This document shows, piece by piece, positions 7,352 to 15,341 of a stretch of DNA of 42,794 bases. Below the pieces are notes generated by a model, which saw nothing but the letters and a program-made list of their open reading frames with translations, searched no databases and was not told the origin of the DNA. The stretch comes from Blastopirellula sp. (GTDB taxonomy: Bacteria > Planctomycetota > Planctomycetia > Pirellulales > Pirellulaceae): NCBI GenBank assembly GCA_002733575.1, contig NVWB01000034.1, positions 1 through 42,794 of the forward strand. The letters run 5' to 3'. The stretch's first letter is position 1; each line of letters begins with the position of its first letter. The position numbers and the translations under genes were made by a program.

Positions 7352-7716
7352 ACACCACCTCCAACCTGAACGGTGAGCTTGATCGAGCCATCGGCAAGTG
7401 GTTGCTCTGTGACGCTGTGCCCCTTGCGGCGAGCCTCAACGGTTGCTTTCTCCACGGCATACGCTTGCAGCAGCCGATCCAACTGTTTCTGATCGCCCCA
7501 GCGCCCGCCGTAGTTGTCGAACTGGACCTTTCCGTTGGTGAGTTGGCAAACGACCGGATACCGCCAACCAGGCAACTCGACACCCAGGCCGGCTACTTGG
7601 CTGCTGAACAGCTGAAAGGTGCCGCTCGTAGGCTGCGGAAGTTTAAGGCGATTGCAAGCCATACGGATGGCGATCGGATCGCGGAGTTCCGTTTTGATCT
7701 GGACGATGTGTGACAC
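7348..7716 (-). CDS. DUF1257 / Ycf35-like protein
   Basis: The protein is 122 residues, starting at GTG 7716 with a strong AAGGAGG upstream. The sequence MSHIVQIKTELRDPIAIRMA is the classic N-terminus of the DUF1257 (Ycf35) family, followed by GWRYPVVCQLTNGKVQFDNY, GGRWGD and the C-terminal KLTVQVGG. Ycf35 is encoded in some plastids and cyanobacteria and has no known activity. It is the first gene of the operon; its leader contains a hairpin at 7768-7807. Confidence 0.85.
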   Translation of the reverse strand: MSHIVQIKTELRDPIAIRMACNRLKLPQPTSGTFQLFSSQVAGLGVELPGWRYPVVCQLTNGKVQFDNYGGRWGDQKQLDRLLQAYAVEKATVEARRKGHSVTEQPLADGSIKLTVQVGGGV

Positions 7717-7767
7717 AAGTTCCTCCTTAAGGAAATGAAATGAACAATCGGTAGGGAATCAATGCAC

Positions 7768-7807
7768 AAAGCCTTGGGGTGTCTTGTAGAGGAGACTCCA
7801 AGGCTTT
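7768..7807 (-). promoter_or_regulatory. Leader hairpin upstream of the DUF1257 operon
   Basis: A perfect 10-bp inverted repeat (AAAGCCTTGG / CCAAGGCTTT, 20-nt loop) lies about 50-90 bp before the GTG start. It is either a leader RNA structure or an operator. On the plus strand it is followed by TTTTAG, so it could also act as a terminator for transcription from the left. Confidence 0.55.
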
Positions 7808-7850
7808 TAGATCGCTGAAAACCGATTCCCGACAGCTAACACCGGTGCTA

Positions 7851-7867
7851 TCAAGTATATTGACACG
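7851..7867 (+). repeat. 17-bp direct repeat, left copy
   Basis: TCAAGTATATTGACACG here is identical to 40146-40162. The flanks are not similar. Confidence 0.6.
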
Positions 7868-8158
7868 AAAACGGGGAGAATTTAGCTCCGTTGCGATTGC
7901 AGATGCCACGGGAAAGATCGCAGTCGAAAAATGTAGCGTTGGGGGTGGTGCAATCGTGGTTGAAATTTGTAGCGTACATTTGAACCGTTGCCGCAAAAGC
8001 ATGCTGCCGATCTGTTAGATCTTAGGGTAAAATATCAGGAGTATCTACGGACTTGGTATTAGTCAACAAGGCCCTATAACACTGTAAATATTCGAGAGCA
8101 CGTAAGAGATGTGAAGTTCAATCAGCAGCTATCTTATAGTAGGTTTGAAGTTGTAATT

Positions 8159-9232
8159 CTAGGCCTTCCCCAGTCGCTCGCCCGCATATTTCTTTTCTCG
8201 GATTGGTTGCCACCACCACTGGTTGTTTAGATACCAATCAACCGTTTTGCTTAAGCCACTTTCAAAAGTTTCTGTTGGCTGCCAACCTAGTTCATCACGA
8301 ATTCTGGTGGCATCAATTGCGTAGCGTTTATCGTGGCCTGGTCGGTCTTGGACGAATGTGATTAAGGTCTTGTAAGGGCCATCAGCGTGTGGTCTGCGCT
8401 GGTCGAGAATTTCACAGATTGATTCGACGATGCTCAAGTTCGTTCTCTCCGCATTTCCTCCGATGTTGTAGGTGCGTCCTGGGGTGCCGCTTTGCACCAC
8501 TTTCCATAGTGCCTGAACGTGATCGTCAACGTAGAGCCAGTCGCGGATGTTGTCGCCTTTGCCGTAGATAGGCAGCGGCTTTCTTTCTAACGCATTAAGA
8601 ATAACAAGCGGCACTAGCTTTTCGGGGAAGTGAAATGGGCCATAATTATTCGAGCAGTTGGTAATCAAGACCGGCAGGCCGTAGGTGTGAAACCAAGATC
8701 GAACTAGATGATCACTACTGGCCTTACTGGCTGAGTAGGGACTGCGTGGATCATAGGCCGTATCTTCGGTGAATAATCCTTCAGGGCCTAAGCTGCCGTA
8801 AACTTCGTCGGTGGAAATGTGGTGAAATCGAAACTCTTCTTTTCCAGTTCCGGTTAGCCCCTGCCAGTATGCCAACGTGCTTTGAAGCAGTTGACACGTA
8901 CCAACGATATTGGTGTCAATAAAAGTGGACGGACCATCGATGGAACGATCAACGTGACTCTCGGCCGCCAAGTGCATGATGCCAGTAGGGCGGAACTTAT
9001 GAATGGCTTTTGCAATACGGTCCTTGTCACAAATGTCAGCTTGAAGGAATTGATAATTAGGATTGCCGGCTACACTTGTCAGCGATGCAAGATTACCTGC
9101 GTAGGTCAATTTGTCCACGTTTAGAACCGAAACCAAGTTGCCTTCGACAAGGTAACGCACCAGTGCTGACCCAATAAAGCCAGCGCCGCCGGTTACGAGA
9201 ATACGATGTGGGGAGGGTTGGTTTGATTTCAT
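8159..9232 (-). CDS. rfbB: dTDP-glucose 4,6-dehydratase
   Basis: The 357-residue protein belongs to the extended short-chain dehydrogenase family. It converts dTDP-glucose to dTDP-4-keto-6-deoxyglucose, the entry step to dTDP-rhamnose and other deoxysugars for surface polysaccharides. The NAD-binding GGAGFIGS is at residues 15-22. The catalytic TDE triad is at 141-143, and the YSASK Tyr/Lys pair at 166-170. [13 protein letters not shown] and [15 protein letters not shown] are signatures of RfbB/RmlB. The length is normal for the family. It stands alone: no rmlA, rmlC or rmlD gene is in the window. The gene lies between the DUF1257 operon and a PEP-CTERM gene. Confidence 0.93.
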   Translation of the reverse strand: MKSNQPSPHRILVTGGAGFIGSALVRYLVEGNLVSVLNVDKLTYAGNLASLTSVAGNPNYQFLQADICDKDRIAKAIHKFRPTGIMHLAAESHVDRSIDGPSTFIDTNIVGTCQLLQSTLAYWQGLTGTGKEEFRFHHISTDEVYGSLGPEGLFTEDTAYDPRSPYSASKASSDHLVRSWFHTYGLPVLITNCSNNYGPFHFPEKLVPLVILNALERKPLPIYGKGDNIRDWLYVDDHVQALWKVVQSGTPGRTYNIGGNAERTNLSIVESICEILDQRRPHADGPYKTLITFVQDRPGHDKRYAIDATRIRDELGWQPTETFESGLSKTVDWYLNNQWWWQPIREKKYAGERLGKA

Positions 9233-9316
9233 GGCAGTGAGGGCAAGTGAATGAGTGAAGTAGGATTGGAGCGATGCTATTTAAGAAGTCATGTGTCATC
9301 CACTCCTATTGTATAG

Positions 9317-9511
9317 ATAGCAGGCGGTGCAACCAGCAATAAGAGTCAAAGCCTATGGAATATGATCTACCAAAATCGACTGATTAAAAATCCAGATAAG
9401 ACTGCCTTCAATCAAATACAGCACGCCCAGGCTGATAATCAGCGTTATCTGCGTGGAATTTACGGATTATATGGAAATATAGTGTATAAGCTGTTTGACA
9501 GACATCGCTAG
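9317..9511 (+). pseudogene. Relict C-terminal fragment related to the secreted protein at 33104
   Basis: An open frame from about 9317 to TAG 9511 includes LWNMIYQNRLIKNPD and then FNQIQHAQADNQRYLRG. Its DNA at 9351-9385 is nearly identical to 33735-33769 (both encode WNMIYQNRLI). A second identical 16-bp block, at 9411-9426, matches 33411-33426 (encoding QIQHA). The two blocks are in the opposite order in the intact gene. An in-frame stop at 9314 and lack of a start and signal peptide show that it is not a complete gene. It is the remains of a paralogue or a rearranged duplication. Confidence 0.65.
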
Positions 9512-9613
9512 ATCGGCCATAAATATGGGGGTTGGATCGGTAATCGTTGATCCGTATTGTGAAATTCGATTCAGACTTGGAAGTAATTAGAAGGATTTTT
9601 TGGGCATACAAAG

Positions 9614-10471
9614 ATGAGCAATAATAAGTATATCAGTCTAGCATTTTCATTCGTTCTGCTTTCACTCCTGAGTCATAATGCTTTTGCAACGCCAATTTTG
9701 CAACTCTATATTGAGGGAGGCACTTACGATGTCTCTACCGAAAGCTGGGTGATGACACCTGCTGGTTCTTCTGGAGGGGCTCCTTTTGTTATTTGGACGA
9801 TTGGTAATACCGCTGGATCAGGTGGCAAAGGGACCATCTTTGATGTCAAACTTTCGATTGCGTATGACAAGTCAATTGCTGATCCAAATATCACAATCAC
9901 TCACACCAAAATTGGTAGTGGCTCTGGTTCTTTTCAAGGTTTTAATGATCTCAACGCTTCGATCGCACCTGTTCTAACTACCGTTGCAGGAGCTACCGTG
10001 GGAACAAGTAATGGAAATTATACGGTGGGGTCTGATGAAGTTGTCGACAATGGCAGTTCCCCTTTATTGAGTGACGGAAGAGCACTTGGCTCGCACGATG
10101 TCTATGGAGCCGGAATAGTTTGGAAAGAATTCGCGTTGGGTGATTTCTCTGAAACAGGAGATACGCTCGGAGATTTTATGAGTGTTTTTCCTGAGAGTGG
10201 TGAGCAACAGCATGGTGCGGCCCAAATCAATGCTTATCAAGTTTCAGTGACTGGGGGACACGGGCTCACTTTACATATTGATCTTTATGATTCTATTGAA
10301 GCCAAGAATCATTCCCAAACAAAATTTGCTCCTTTTTCGCATGATGCGATTGTTGATGCTGACGTTACGGTTGCACCGGAGCCTGCAACGATGGCTATCT
10401 GGGGCATGCTTACTGGCTTCGCTACATTGTTTGGGTATAGAAAACGCAAATTAGCGACTGCGACTGCTTAA
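9614..10471 (+). CDS. PEP-CTERM sorting domain protein
   Basis: This is a 285-residue exported protein. The N-terminal signal peptide (SLAFSFVLLSLLSHNAFA, cleavage likely after AFA near residue 26) is followed by a beta-rich, Ser/Gly/Thr-rich domain without recognised catalytic residues. The C-terminus is a PEP-CTERM signal: PEPATMAIWG, a hydrophobic helix and basic YRKRK. Exosortase is expected to cut this tail and release or anchor the protein outside the cell; no exosortase gene is in the window. AAGGA lies 14 bases before ATG. A 13-bp terminator hairpin follows, and the 3' region is shared with copies at 1 and 39593. Confidence 0.9.
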   Translation: MSNNKYISLAFSFVLLSLLSHNAFATPILQLYIEGGTYDVSTESWVMTPAGSSGGAPFVIWTIGNTAGSGGKGTIFDVKLSIAYDKSIADPNITITHTKIGSGSGSFQGFNDLNASIAPVLTTVAGATVGTSNGNYTVGSDEVVDNGSSPLLSDGRALGSHDVYGAGIVWKEFALGDFSETGDTLGDFMSVFPESGEQQHGAAQINAYQVSVTGGHGLTLHIDLYDSIEAKNHSQTKFAPFSHDAIVDADVTVAPEPATMAIWGMLTGFATLFGYRKRKLATATA

Positions 10472-10502
10472 GCGAGACTTGAAAGTAGAAAAGATAGAAC
10501 AT

Positions 10503-10534
10503 AAGAAGGCCGCTCGTAACAGAGCGGCCTTCTT
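10503..10534 (+). terminator. Intrinsic terminator of the PEP-CTERM gene
   Basis: A perfect 13-bp stem AAGAAGGCCGCTC / GAGCGGCCTTCTT with a 6-nt loop lies 32 bp after the stop codon. The U-tract is within the 3' arm (TTCTT); the arrangement is also near-symmetrical and may work in both directions. Confidence 0.85.
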
Positions 10535-10908
10535 GCGTTCTGTGTCAATGAATCGCTCTACCGTTCATAAGATCGTTCATAAGATCGTTCATAAGATCGT
10601 TCATAAGATCGTTCATAAGATCGTTCATAAGATCGTTCATAAAACGGTCCATCTATCGTGAACAGTCGCATCTCTTAAAACCCTATAAAATAGGGCATCA
10701 GAACATTTCCGCGCTCTTAACGCCCGCGATTTCCTACGACTCTGAATCAGGTTTTCGAGGATTAACCTCTCTCTCGAAGACTTTAAGTCCTTTTTTAACA
10801 CGACCTACAGCAACAAAACCCCTGGTCAAGAATGGGACGCTTGGGGTATTGCGCCCCGATGGCATTAAAGATCCTTACTCTACAATTAATCTCAAACTGT
10901 CTTCATTT
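10535..10908. other. Gene-free region between PEP-CTERM gene and kinase
   Basis: It contains the 12-bp repeat array, the conserved cassette 3' block to about 10750, and about 160 bp (10751-10908) in which nothing recognisable was seen. The kinase gene ends at 10909 on the opposite strand. Confidence 0.5.
10562..10642 (+). repeat. 12-bp tandem repeat (CGTTCATAAGAT)n
   Basis: Six perfect 12-bp units are followed by a seventh beginning CGTTCATAAAAC. The equivalent place in copies 1 and 3 of the cassette has a single CGTTCATAA unit, so the array is a local expansion. An open frame through it (VHKI repeats) is an artefact. Confidence 0.9.
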
Positions 10909-12000
10909 CTATTGAGATGATTCTTTTTCATATTTATTCAAGAATCGCCATTTATGTGAGAGAATTGGCCAAGCTGGAGTCAGCTTTAAGAAACGGTTTC
11001 CCGTTAGGGGCTGATCAGTTAGTGCAGCTTCGCAATCCGAGGCAAAGGCGTTGCCTGTTGGATATCTGTCGTTGGGGTCGGTCGCTAGGGCGGTCATGCA
11101 GATGGTCTCAAATTTCGGATTTAACTTCCGGTTCCATCGTCGTACAGGTTTTGTTCGCCCTTGAATGATCTGAGGAAGTAGTTCCTTGTGTGATCCTTGG
11201 AAAGGGTGGTGATGGGTGAGTAATTGGTAAAGTATTACGCCCAACGAGTAGATGTCGCTGCGTCCGTCGACACTATGCGCTTCTCCGGATGCTTGCTCTG
11301 GTGACATGTAGAGTGGCGTTCCTACGATGCGTTTGCTTTTATGCTTTTGGTTATTATTTCGTAGCTCAACACGCATGGCTTGATAGCGTTCGATGGCTTT
11401 GGAACTTTCGTTGGTGAGATCTTTTGCCAATCCAAAATCGAGCAGGACGGGTTCATTTTTTTCATTGATGATTATATTTCCAGGCTTTAGATCTCGATGA
11501 ATGATTCCCATCGAATGGGCGTACTGAAGAATTTCAGCCAGTTTGCTACACAAGCGAACTGATTCCTCGGGTGACGGGCGATTAAGTTTACTCCACAGGT
11601 CAAGTGTTTGTCCTTGGATGAGATCGCTGACAATAAATACACGTTGACCGGAACGACCTGCTTCTCGAACATGGCAGATGTTCGGGTGGTTCAGCAGCAT
11701 GGATGTACGGGCTTCTTTGATGATTGAGCGAGCGTAAGATTCGTCTGAGAATTTCCAGGAAAGCTTCACAGCGACAGAGTCGTGTGTGTCGGGATCAATC
11801 GAAGACCAAGCTTCACCAAATGAGCCTTTGCCTAGACACTCGATCAAATGGAATCGATCAAAATCTTGCGGATTGGATGGCGGAACGCCAATTTCTCCAC
11901 AAGATTCACATACCACATCACCAGAATCTTCGTTCGATTCCAGAATGGCATGGCAGTTCGGGCATGTTTGCAAGCGAACCATTGATGTCATTTCTCTCAT
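10909..12000 (-). CDS. Serine/threonine protein kinase with N-terminal zinc ribbon
   Basis: This is a 363-residue soluble kinase. Residues ~13-36 form a zinc ribbon (CPNCHAIL ... CESCGE). The kinase core follows with the glycine loop GKGSFGEAW, the VAVKL lysine, HRDLKPGN catalytic loop, DFGLA, GTPLYMSPEQA activation segment and DIYSLGVILYQLL. No membrane segment is present, unlike many bacterial Hanks kinases. AAAGGA precedes ATG 12000. It is the last gene of the Tad operon, 37 bp after the AAA+ ATPase, so it probably phosphorylates pilus or associated proteins; this is inference from position. Confidence 0.9.
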   Translation of the reverse strand: MREMTSMVRLQTCPNCHAILESNEDSGDVVCESCGEIGVPPSNPQDFDRFHLIECLGKGSFGEAWSSIDPDTHDSVAVKLSWKFSDESYARSIIKEARTSMLLNHPNICHVREAGRSGQRVFIVSDLIQGQTLDLWSKLNRPSPEESVRLCSKLAEILQYAHSMGIIHRDLKPGNIIINEKNEPVLLDFGLAKDLTNESSKAIERYQAMRVELRNNNQKHKSKRIVGTPLYMSPEQASGEAHSVDGRSDIYSLGVILYQLLTHHHPFQGSHKELLPQIIQGRTKPVRRWNRKLNPKFETICMTALATDPNDRYPTGNAFASDCEAALTDQPLTGNRFLKLTPAWPILSHKWRFLNKYEKESSQ

Positions 12001-12037
12001 AGTTCCTTTAAGTGGTTGTGAAGCACCGGCTTCCTCC

Positions 12038-13393
12038 TCATTTGGAAAGAGTAGGATTACCGAAGTACCCTTCCCATGCGAGCTCCATAATATGTTGTGT
12101 TAATTGAAAGTCCCAACAGCATATTTTGCAAATATCTTTTGCACGCTGAATCAGTTCATTGGGTTCCGAAGCACGAAGATCTCTTCCTTCAGATTCATAC
12201 CGAGAGACCATCCAAGGTACTAAATCCGAGGGCACTTCAACTCCTGCTGCCTTGGCACATCGGTCAAATATCTCGCGGTACTGTTCTGCGGTTGGAAGAT
12301 CCAAGTGAAGCCGGTAGCCCATGCGGCGAAGAAACGCGGGATCGGCAACTTCTTCAACCGTCAGGTTCGTCGCTACGACTAACATGAGTTCAAAAGGTAT
12401 TTCAATCTTCTGACCAGTGTTTAACGACAGAAAATCAACTCGCCGTTCAAGTGGGACAATCCATCGATTCAGCAGTTCATGCGGTTCCATACGTTGGCGA
12501 CCAAAGTCATCGATTAAAAAAGTGCCACCATTTGCTTTGACATGGGGAGGTGACTCGTAGAATCGCTGACCTGGATTGAAAACTAAATCCAACTCTTCCA
12601 TCGTCATTTCACCCCCGGCAATAATCAGAGGTCGATGGATGCGAATCCAGCGTCGATCATAGTTTCCTTTAGGTTCCGTATCATTGTAAAGTATGTGGCA
12701 CTGGGGATCATGAATGCGAATAATCATGTTTTCAATGGACAGACAGTAGGGAATCCATAATTCTCCTTTCATCACTTTATGCAGGCTTTGTCCCATCGTG
12801 GTTTTGCCGTTTCCGGCAGGGCCAAATAGGAACAGACTACGTCCTGAGGAAGCTGCTAAAGCGGCGACACGGACAGAACTTTCTGGAATCACCAAGTGAG
12901 ATAATGCTTCTTGGACGCTTTCTAGATCGATTTCAGGCTGCCGTTCTACTTGCCAGCCGATCATAGCAGTGTAAGCTTCGAGAGAAACAGGTGCTGGCCC
13001 TACATAGCCAGATATTTCGAGTAGACGTTTGGCAAATTCACGTCCGCGCTCGGTCGTGGAATAACGATAGAGAAAAACACCATCCTGTCCGAGAATCTCG
13101 ACCAGTTTATCTTGTTTTAGTTGCCAATAAATCTTTTCCACAATTTGCAACGGCAGTCGCAATTCGGTTGCGGCCCAATCGGTGCGAAATTGAGGAACGG
13201 TACTGGCGAGTTTCAGTGCTAGATTGCATAAGACAGAAAAGTCGACTCCCAGATCATCCATGTCGCCAGGTGCTTTGGGAACTAGGTCTTCCTCAAGCTG
13301 TACCATCTCAGGCATCGCCTCGGCACTGGAACTAGTTGCCGGATCAATCCTGGAATTGATCTCCTCTTGTTTTTGATCGCTGACAATTGCCAT
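12038..13393 (-). CDS. AAA+ ATPase associated with planctomycete Tad loci
   Basis: The protein has 451 residues. The N-terminal half includes a winged-helix-like segment (LVEILGQDGVFLYRYSTTER). The ATPase core has Walker A FGPAGNGKTT, Walker B-type TFLIDDFGRQ and sensor VVATNL. The region from FLRRMGYRLHLDLP onward resembles MoxR-like lid architecture. The core family is not one of the standard Tad proteins; it lies between TadG and the kinase, with short gaps. A role in assembly, regulation or disassembly of the pilus is possible but not shown. Confidence 0.8.
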   Translation of the reverse strand: MAIVSDQKQEEINSRIDPATSSSAEAMPEMVQLEEDLVPKAPGDMDDLGVDFSVLCNLALKLASTVPQFRTDWAATELRLPLQIVEKIYWQLKQDKLVEILGQDGVFLYRYSTTERGREFAKRLLEISGYVGPAPVSLEAYTAMIGWQVERQPEIDLESVQEALSHLVIPESSVRVAALAASSGRSLFLFGPAGNGKTTMGQSLHKVMKGELWIPYCLSIENMIIRIHDPQCHILYNDTEPKGNYDRRWIRIHRPLIIAGGEMTMEELDLVFNPGQRFYESPPHVKANGGTFLIDDFGRQRMEPHELLNRWIVPLERRVDFLSLNTGQKIEIPFELMLVVATNLTVEEVADPAFLRRMGYRLHLDLPTAEQYREIFDRCAKAAGVEVPSDLVPWMVSRYESEGRDLRASEPNELIQRAKDICKICCWDFQLTQHIMELAWEGYFGNPTLSK

Positions 13394-13435
13394 AGCCTAA
13401 TTACTCACATTGCATGTCTAGGTGTTGTGTTGGAA

Positions 13436-14842
13436 TTACTCAATCAAAATCAAAGGGGTGAAAACGGTGGTATGTTCCCCAGGTGGATCTTCATAGTCGC
13501 CAGTGCCACCGGATAGGGTTGCATTGCAGCGTTGAATGGAGATGTGCTTATATTTTACCTCTCCCCCCCCATCACCAGCGCTACCAGTTAATTTCGAGTC
13601 CATAATTCGTACACCTGCCATACCAACTAAGTCGAAGACCGCGGTGTTGCCTGTACCACTCACTACATCGAACAGTAGGACAGTTCGGCATTGGCCAACA
13701 ATTGCGTCAAGGTTACCTTTGATACCAACGCTTATTCCGGTCTCTCCAGTAACGGTACCTGGAATCTGAATTTCATTGTTGGTGTGGTAAGAAAGATCCA
13801 CCTCGGTTACTCCAAATTCGATCTGTTCGCCGAGGGTACGTGTTTCGTTCGCATTGGTTCCGATATCGATTGTGCCGAAGTTACCAGATGCAGTTTTATG
13901 TGGGTAGATATCCACTTCTAATATGCCATCACCTCCTGCTATTGCAGCGGACATTGGAGGACCCGAATCTGCATCATCTGCCACACACCCACAGTTCCAT
14001 CTATCCATGTAATCTGGATAAGGAACATCATCATCGTCTATAAAAAAAGCATCATTTCCATCATCGTCTACATGACCAAAGAGTGGTTCGAGTATGCCAT
14101 TGTAGTTTGGTACTGTATCCCTCACTGACTGAAAAGGAACAGGATATGCGCCTCCATTTTCCTTATAAACAGCTTGTGCCCGTAGGTATTTGAACCATAA
14201 GTATTCATCGATTGCGAAGGGAATGACATTCGATGTGGTTGGGCTACCAGGCGGAATACGAATGCCACTGGCTGGCATAATTACCGCAGCGGCATCGGCG
14301 GTGATATTGTTGAAGTCTTTTCCAAGCAAGGGCGCAAATAGCAGTGGCAGTGGTCCATCTCCATTTGTACTGTCAACTTGATCACGGCGGATGATTGTGC
14401 CAATTAGGTTGTAACCACCAATGCCTGGTAGTTCCTGATCCCAGTTCATGACCCAACCCGGCGGAGTTGCCTCGGTATCATATTTGGCCCAACCAAAGTG
14501 GACATCGCGTTCCGCGTTTATGTAGGTAGGATACTGATCCCCATTGCGATGTTTGGCGGCATACTCAACAGCGATTAAACTTCCTGCAGCAACCACGGTT
14601 GCGGGCGATTCTGGATCATCGCCCAAGCCGGACTTTAACTCCGTTCCCCCGCTGAGCGTTGTAGCATCTGCGATTGCCTGAAGTTGTGTTCTGGTTTGCA
14701 AGATGTATCCTAGATCAATTGAAATCACAATCAATCCGAACATCACAAAGAGATAAAAGATCAACAAGGTCAAGGCCATGGCACCTGCACGCGACCTTTG
14801 TGTACGAGTACCACAAACGGGCTGTTGAATTGAGTTTCTCAT
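13436..14842 (-). CDS. TadG-like pilus assembly protein
   Basis: The protein has 468 residues, with AGGAGG before ATG 14842. A basic N-terminus (TQRSRAGAMAL) leads into a single hydrophobic helix (about 22-48, LLIFYLFVMFGLIVISIDLG), then QTRTQLQAIADATTLSGG, the signature seen after the helix in TadE/TadG-type pseudopilin-like proteins. The large extracytoplasmic part is rich in Asp, Gly and Thr, with no recognised von Willebrand domain. TadG is a minor component that supports Flp pilus assembly and adherence. It follows the TadE gene by 15 bp. Confidence 0.85.
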   Translation of the reverse strand: MRNSIQQPVCGTRTQRSRAGAMALTLLIFYLFVMFGLIVISIDLGYILQTRTQLQAIADATTLSGGTELKSGLGDDPESPATVVAAGSLIAVEYAAKHRNGDQYPTYINAERDVHFGWAKYDTEATPPGWVMNWDQELPGIGGYNLIGTIIRRDQVDSTNGDGPLPLLFAPLLGKDFNNITADAAAVIMPASGIRIPPGSPTTSNVIPFAIDEYLWFKYLRAQAVYKENGGAYPVPFQSVRDTVPNYNGILEPLFGHVDDDGNDAFFIDDDDVPYPDYMDRWNCGCVADDADSGPPMSAAIAGGDGILEVDIYPHKTASGNFGTIDIGTNANETRTLGEQIEFGVTEVDLSYHTNNEIQIPGTVTGETGISVGIKGNLDAIVGQCRTVLLFDVVSGTGNTAVFDLVGMAGVRIMDSKLTGSAGDGGGEVKYKHISIQRCNATLSGGTGDYEDPPGEHTTVFTPLILIE

Positions 14843-14857
14843 GGAACAATCCTCCTG

Positions 14858-15319
14858 TTATTCTTTGCGCATTACCACTTCTGCGGAAAGGACAGTGTCA
14901 TTAGCTATAAAATTCATGAATCCCCAGGAAACATCACTGAACGGCACACCAACTAGAACAGTAATTTCATCGTGAGAGGATGTATTTTCGACATTTATTG
15001 GAGACGGGCGAAGACTTGGATCTGAATGTTGTTCTTCAGTTAGATTTTTATATACTTCGACAGTACATAAATCTGGCTGTATCCCCGCTGATCTCAGATA
15101 GTGATCCATTACCTGGTCAAAAGATTCATCGGTTGCACCAGGGATGACAACATTTCGTGCTCCTTCTCGAGCTGCATTGATCAAAACCTGGTTGACCATA
15201 ATCGCCCGACTTAGTTCAATAATTCCCACGATTGCAATCAACAGAACAAAACTTGTAATCACAAATTCGAGCGCCACCGCACCCGATCTTTTTGATCGAA
15301 CTGATATATGAGGCATCAT
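14858..15319 (-). CDS. tadE: TadE-like pseudopilin
   Basis: The protein has 153 residues from ATG 15319, with AGGAGGA six bases upstream; a longer frame opens at 15427 but overlaps the previous gene and has no site. The N-terminal region RSGAVALEFVITSFVLLIAI carries the TadE-type processing motif (Gly followed by a hydrophobic helix with Glu at +5), cut by the prepilin peptidase. NAAREGAR follows, as in the family. The remainder is a small periplasmic domain. TadE is a minor pilin that helps Flp fibre assembly. Confidence 0.88.
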   Translation of the reverse strand: MMPHISVRSKRSGAVALEFVITSFVLLIAIVGIIELSRAIMVNQVLINAAREGARNVVIPGATDESFDQVMDHYLRSAGIQPDLCTVEVYKNLTEEQHSDPSLRPSPINVENTSSHDEITVLVGVPFSDVSWGFMNFIANDTVLSAEVVMRKE

Positions 15320-15341
15320 GACATTCCTCCTCTTGCTTTTC

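Larger units (their letters stand above)
7717..8158. other. Gene-free region between DUF1257 operon and rfbB
   Basis: It holds the DUF1257 leader hairpin (7768-7807) and a 17-bp sequence (7851-7867) repeated at 40146-40162. Short open frames exist on both strands (7727-8002 minus, 7779-8018 plus) but show no coding signal. No confident promoter boxes were identified. Confidence 0.5.
10376..10750 (+). repeat. PEP-CTERM tail + 3' region cassette, copy 2
   Basis: It runs from the PEP codons through the terminator, the expanded 12-bp repeat, ATCTATCGTGAACAG, the CCCTAT-AAA-ATAGGG hairpin (10681-10695) and CAGAACATTTCC to ACGACTCTGAATCA. The coding part is nearly identical to 39593-39688. Confidence 0.85.

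Noticed and set aside
7779-8018. 79-codon plus-strand frame (and 91-codon minus frame) before the DUF1257 operon
   Set aside because: No ribosome-binding site, no recognisable sequence; the region contains the leader hairpin and a repeated 17-mer.
10562-10642. CRISPR-like array
   Set aside because: Units are directly tandem without spacers.
10479-10661. Open frame with VHKI repeats
   Set aside because: It is created by the 12-bp tandem repeat and the terminator; no ribosome-binding site and no counterpart in the other cassette copies.
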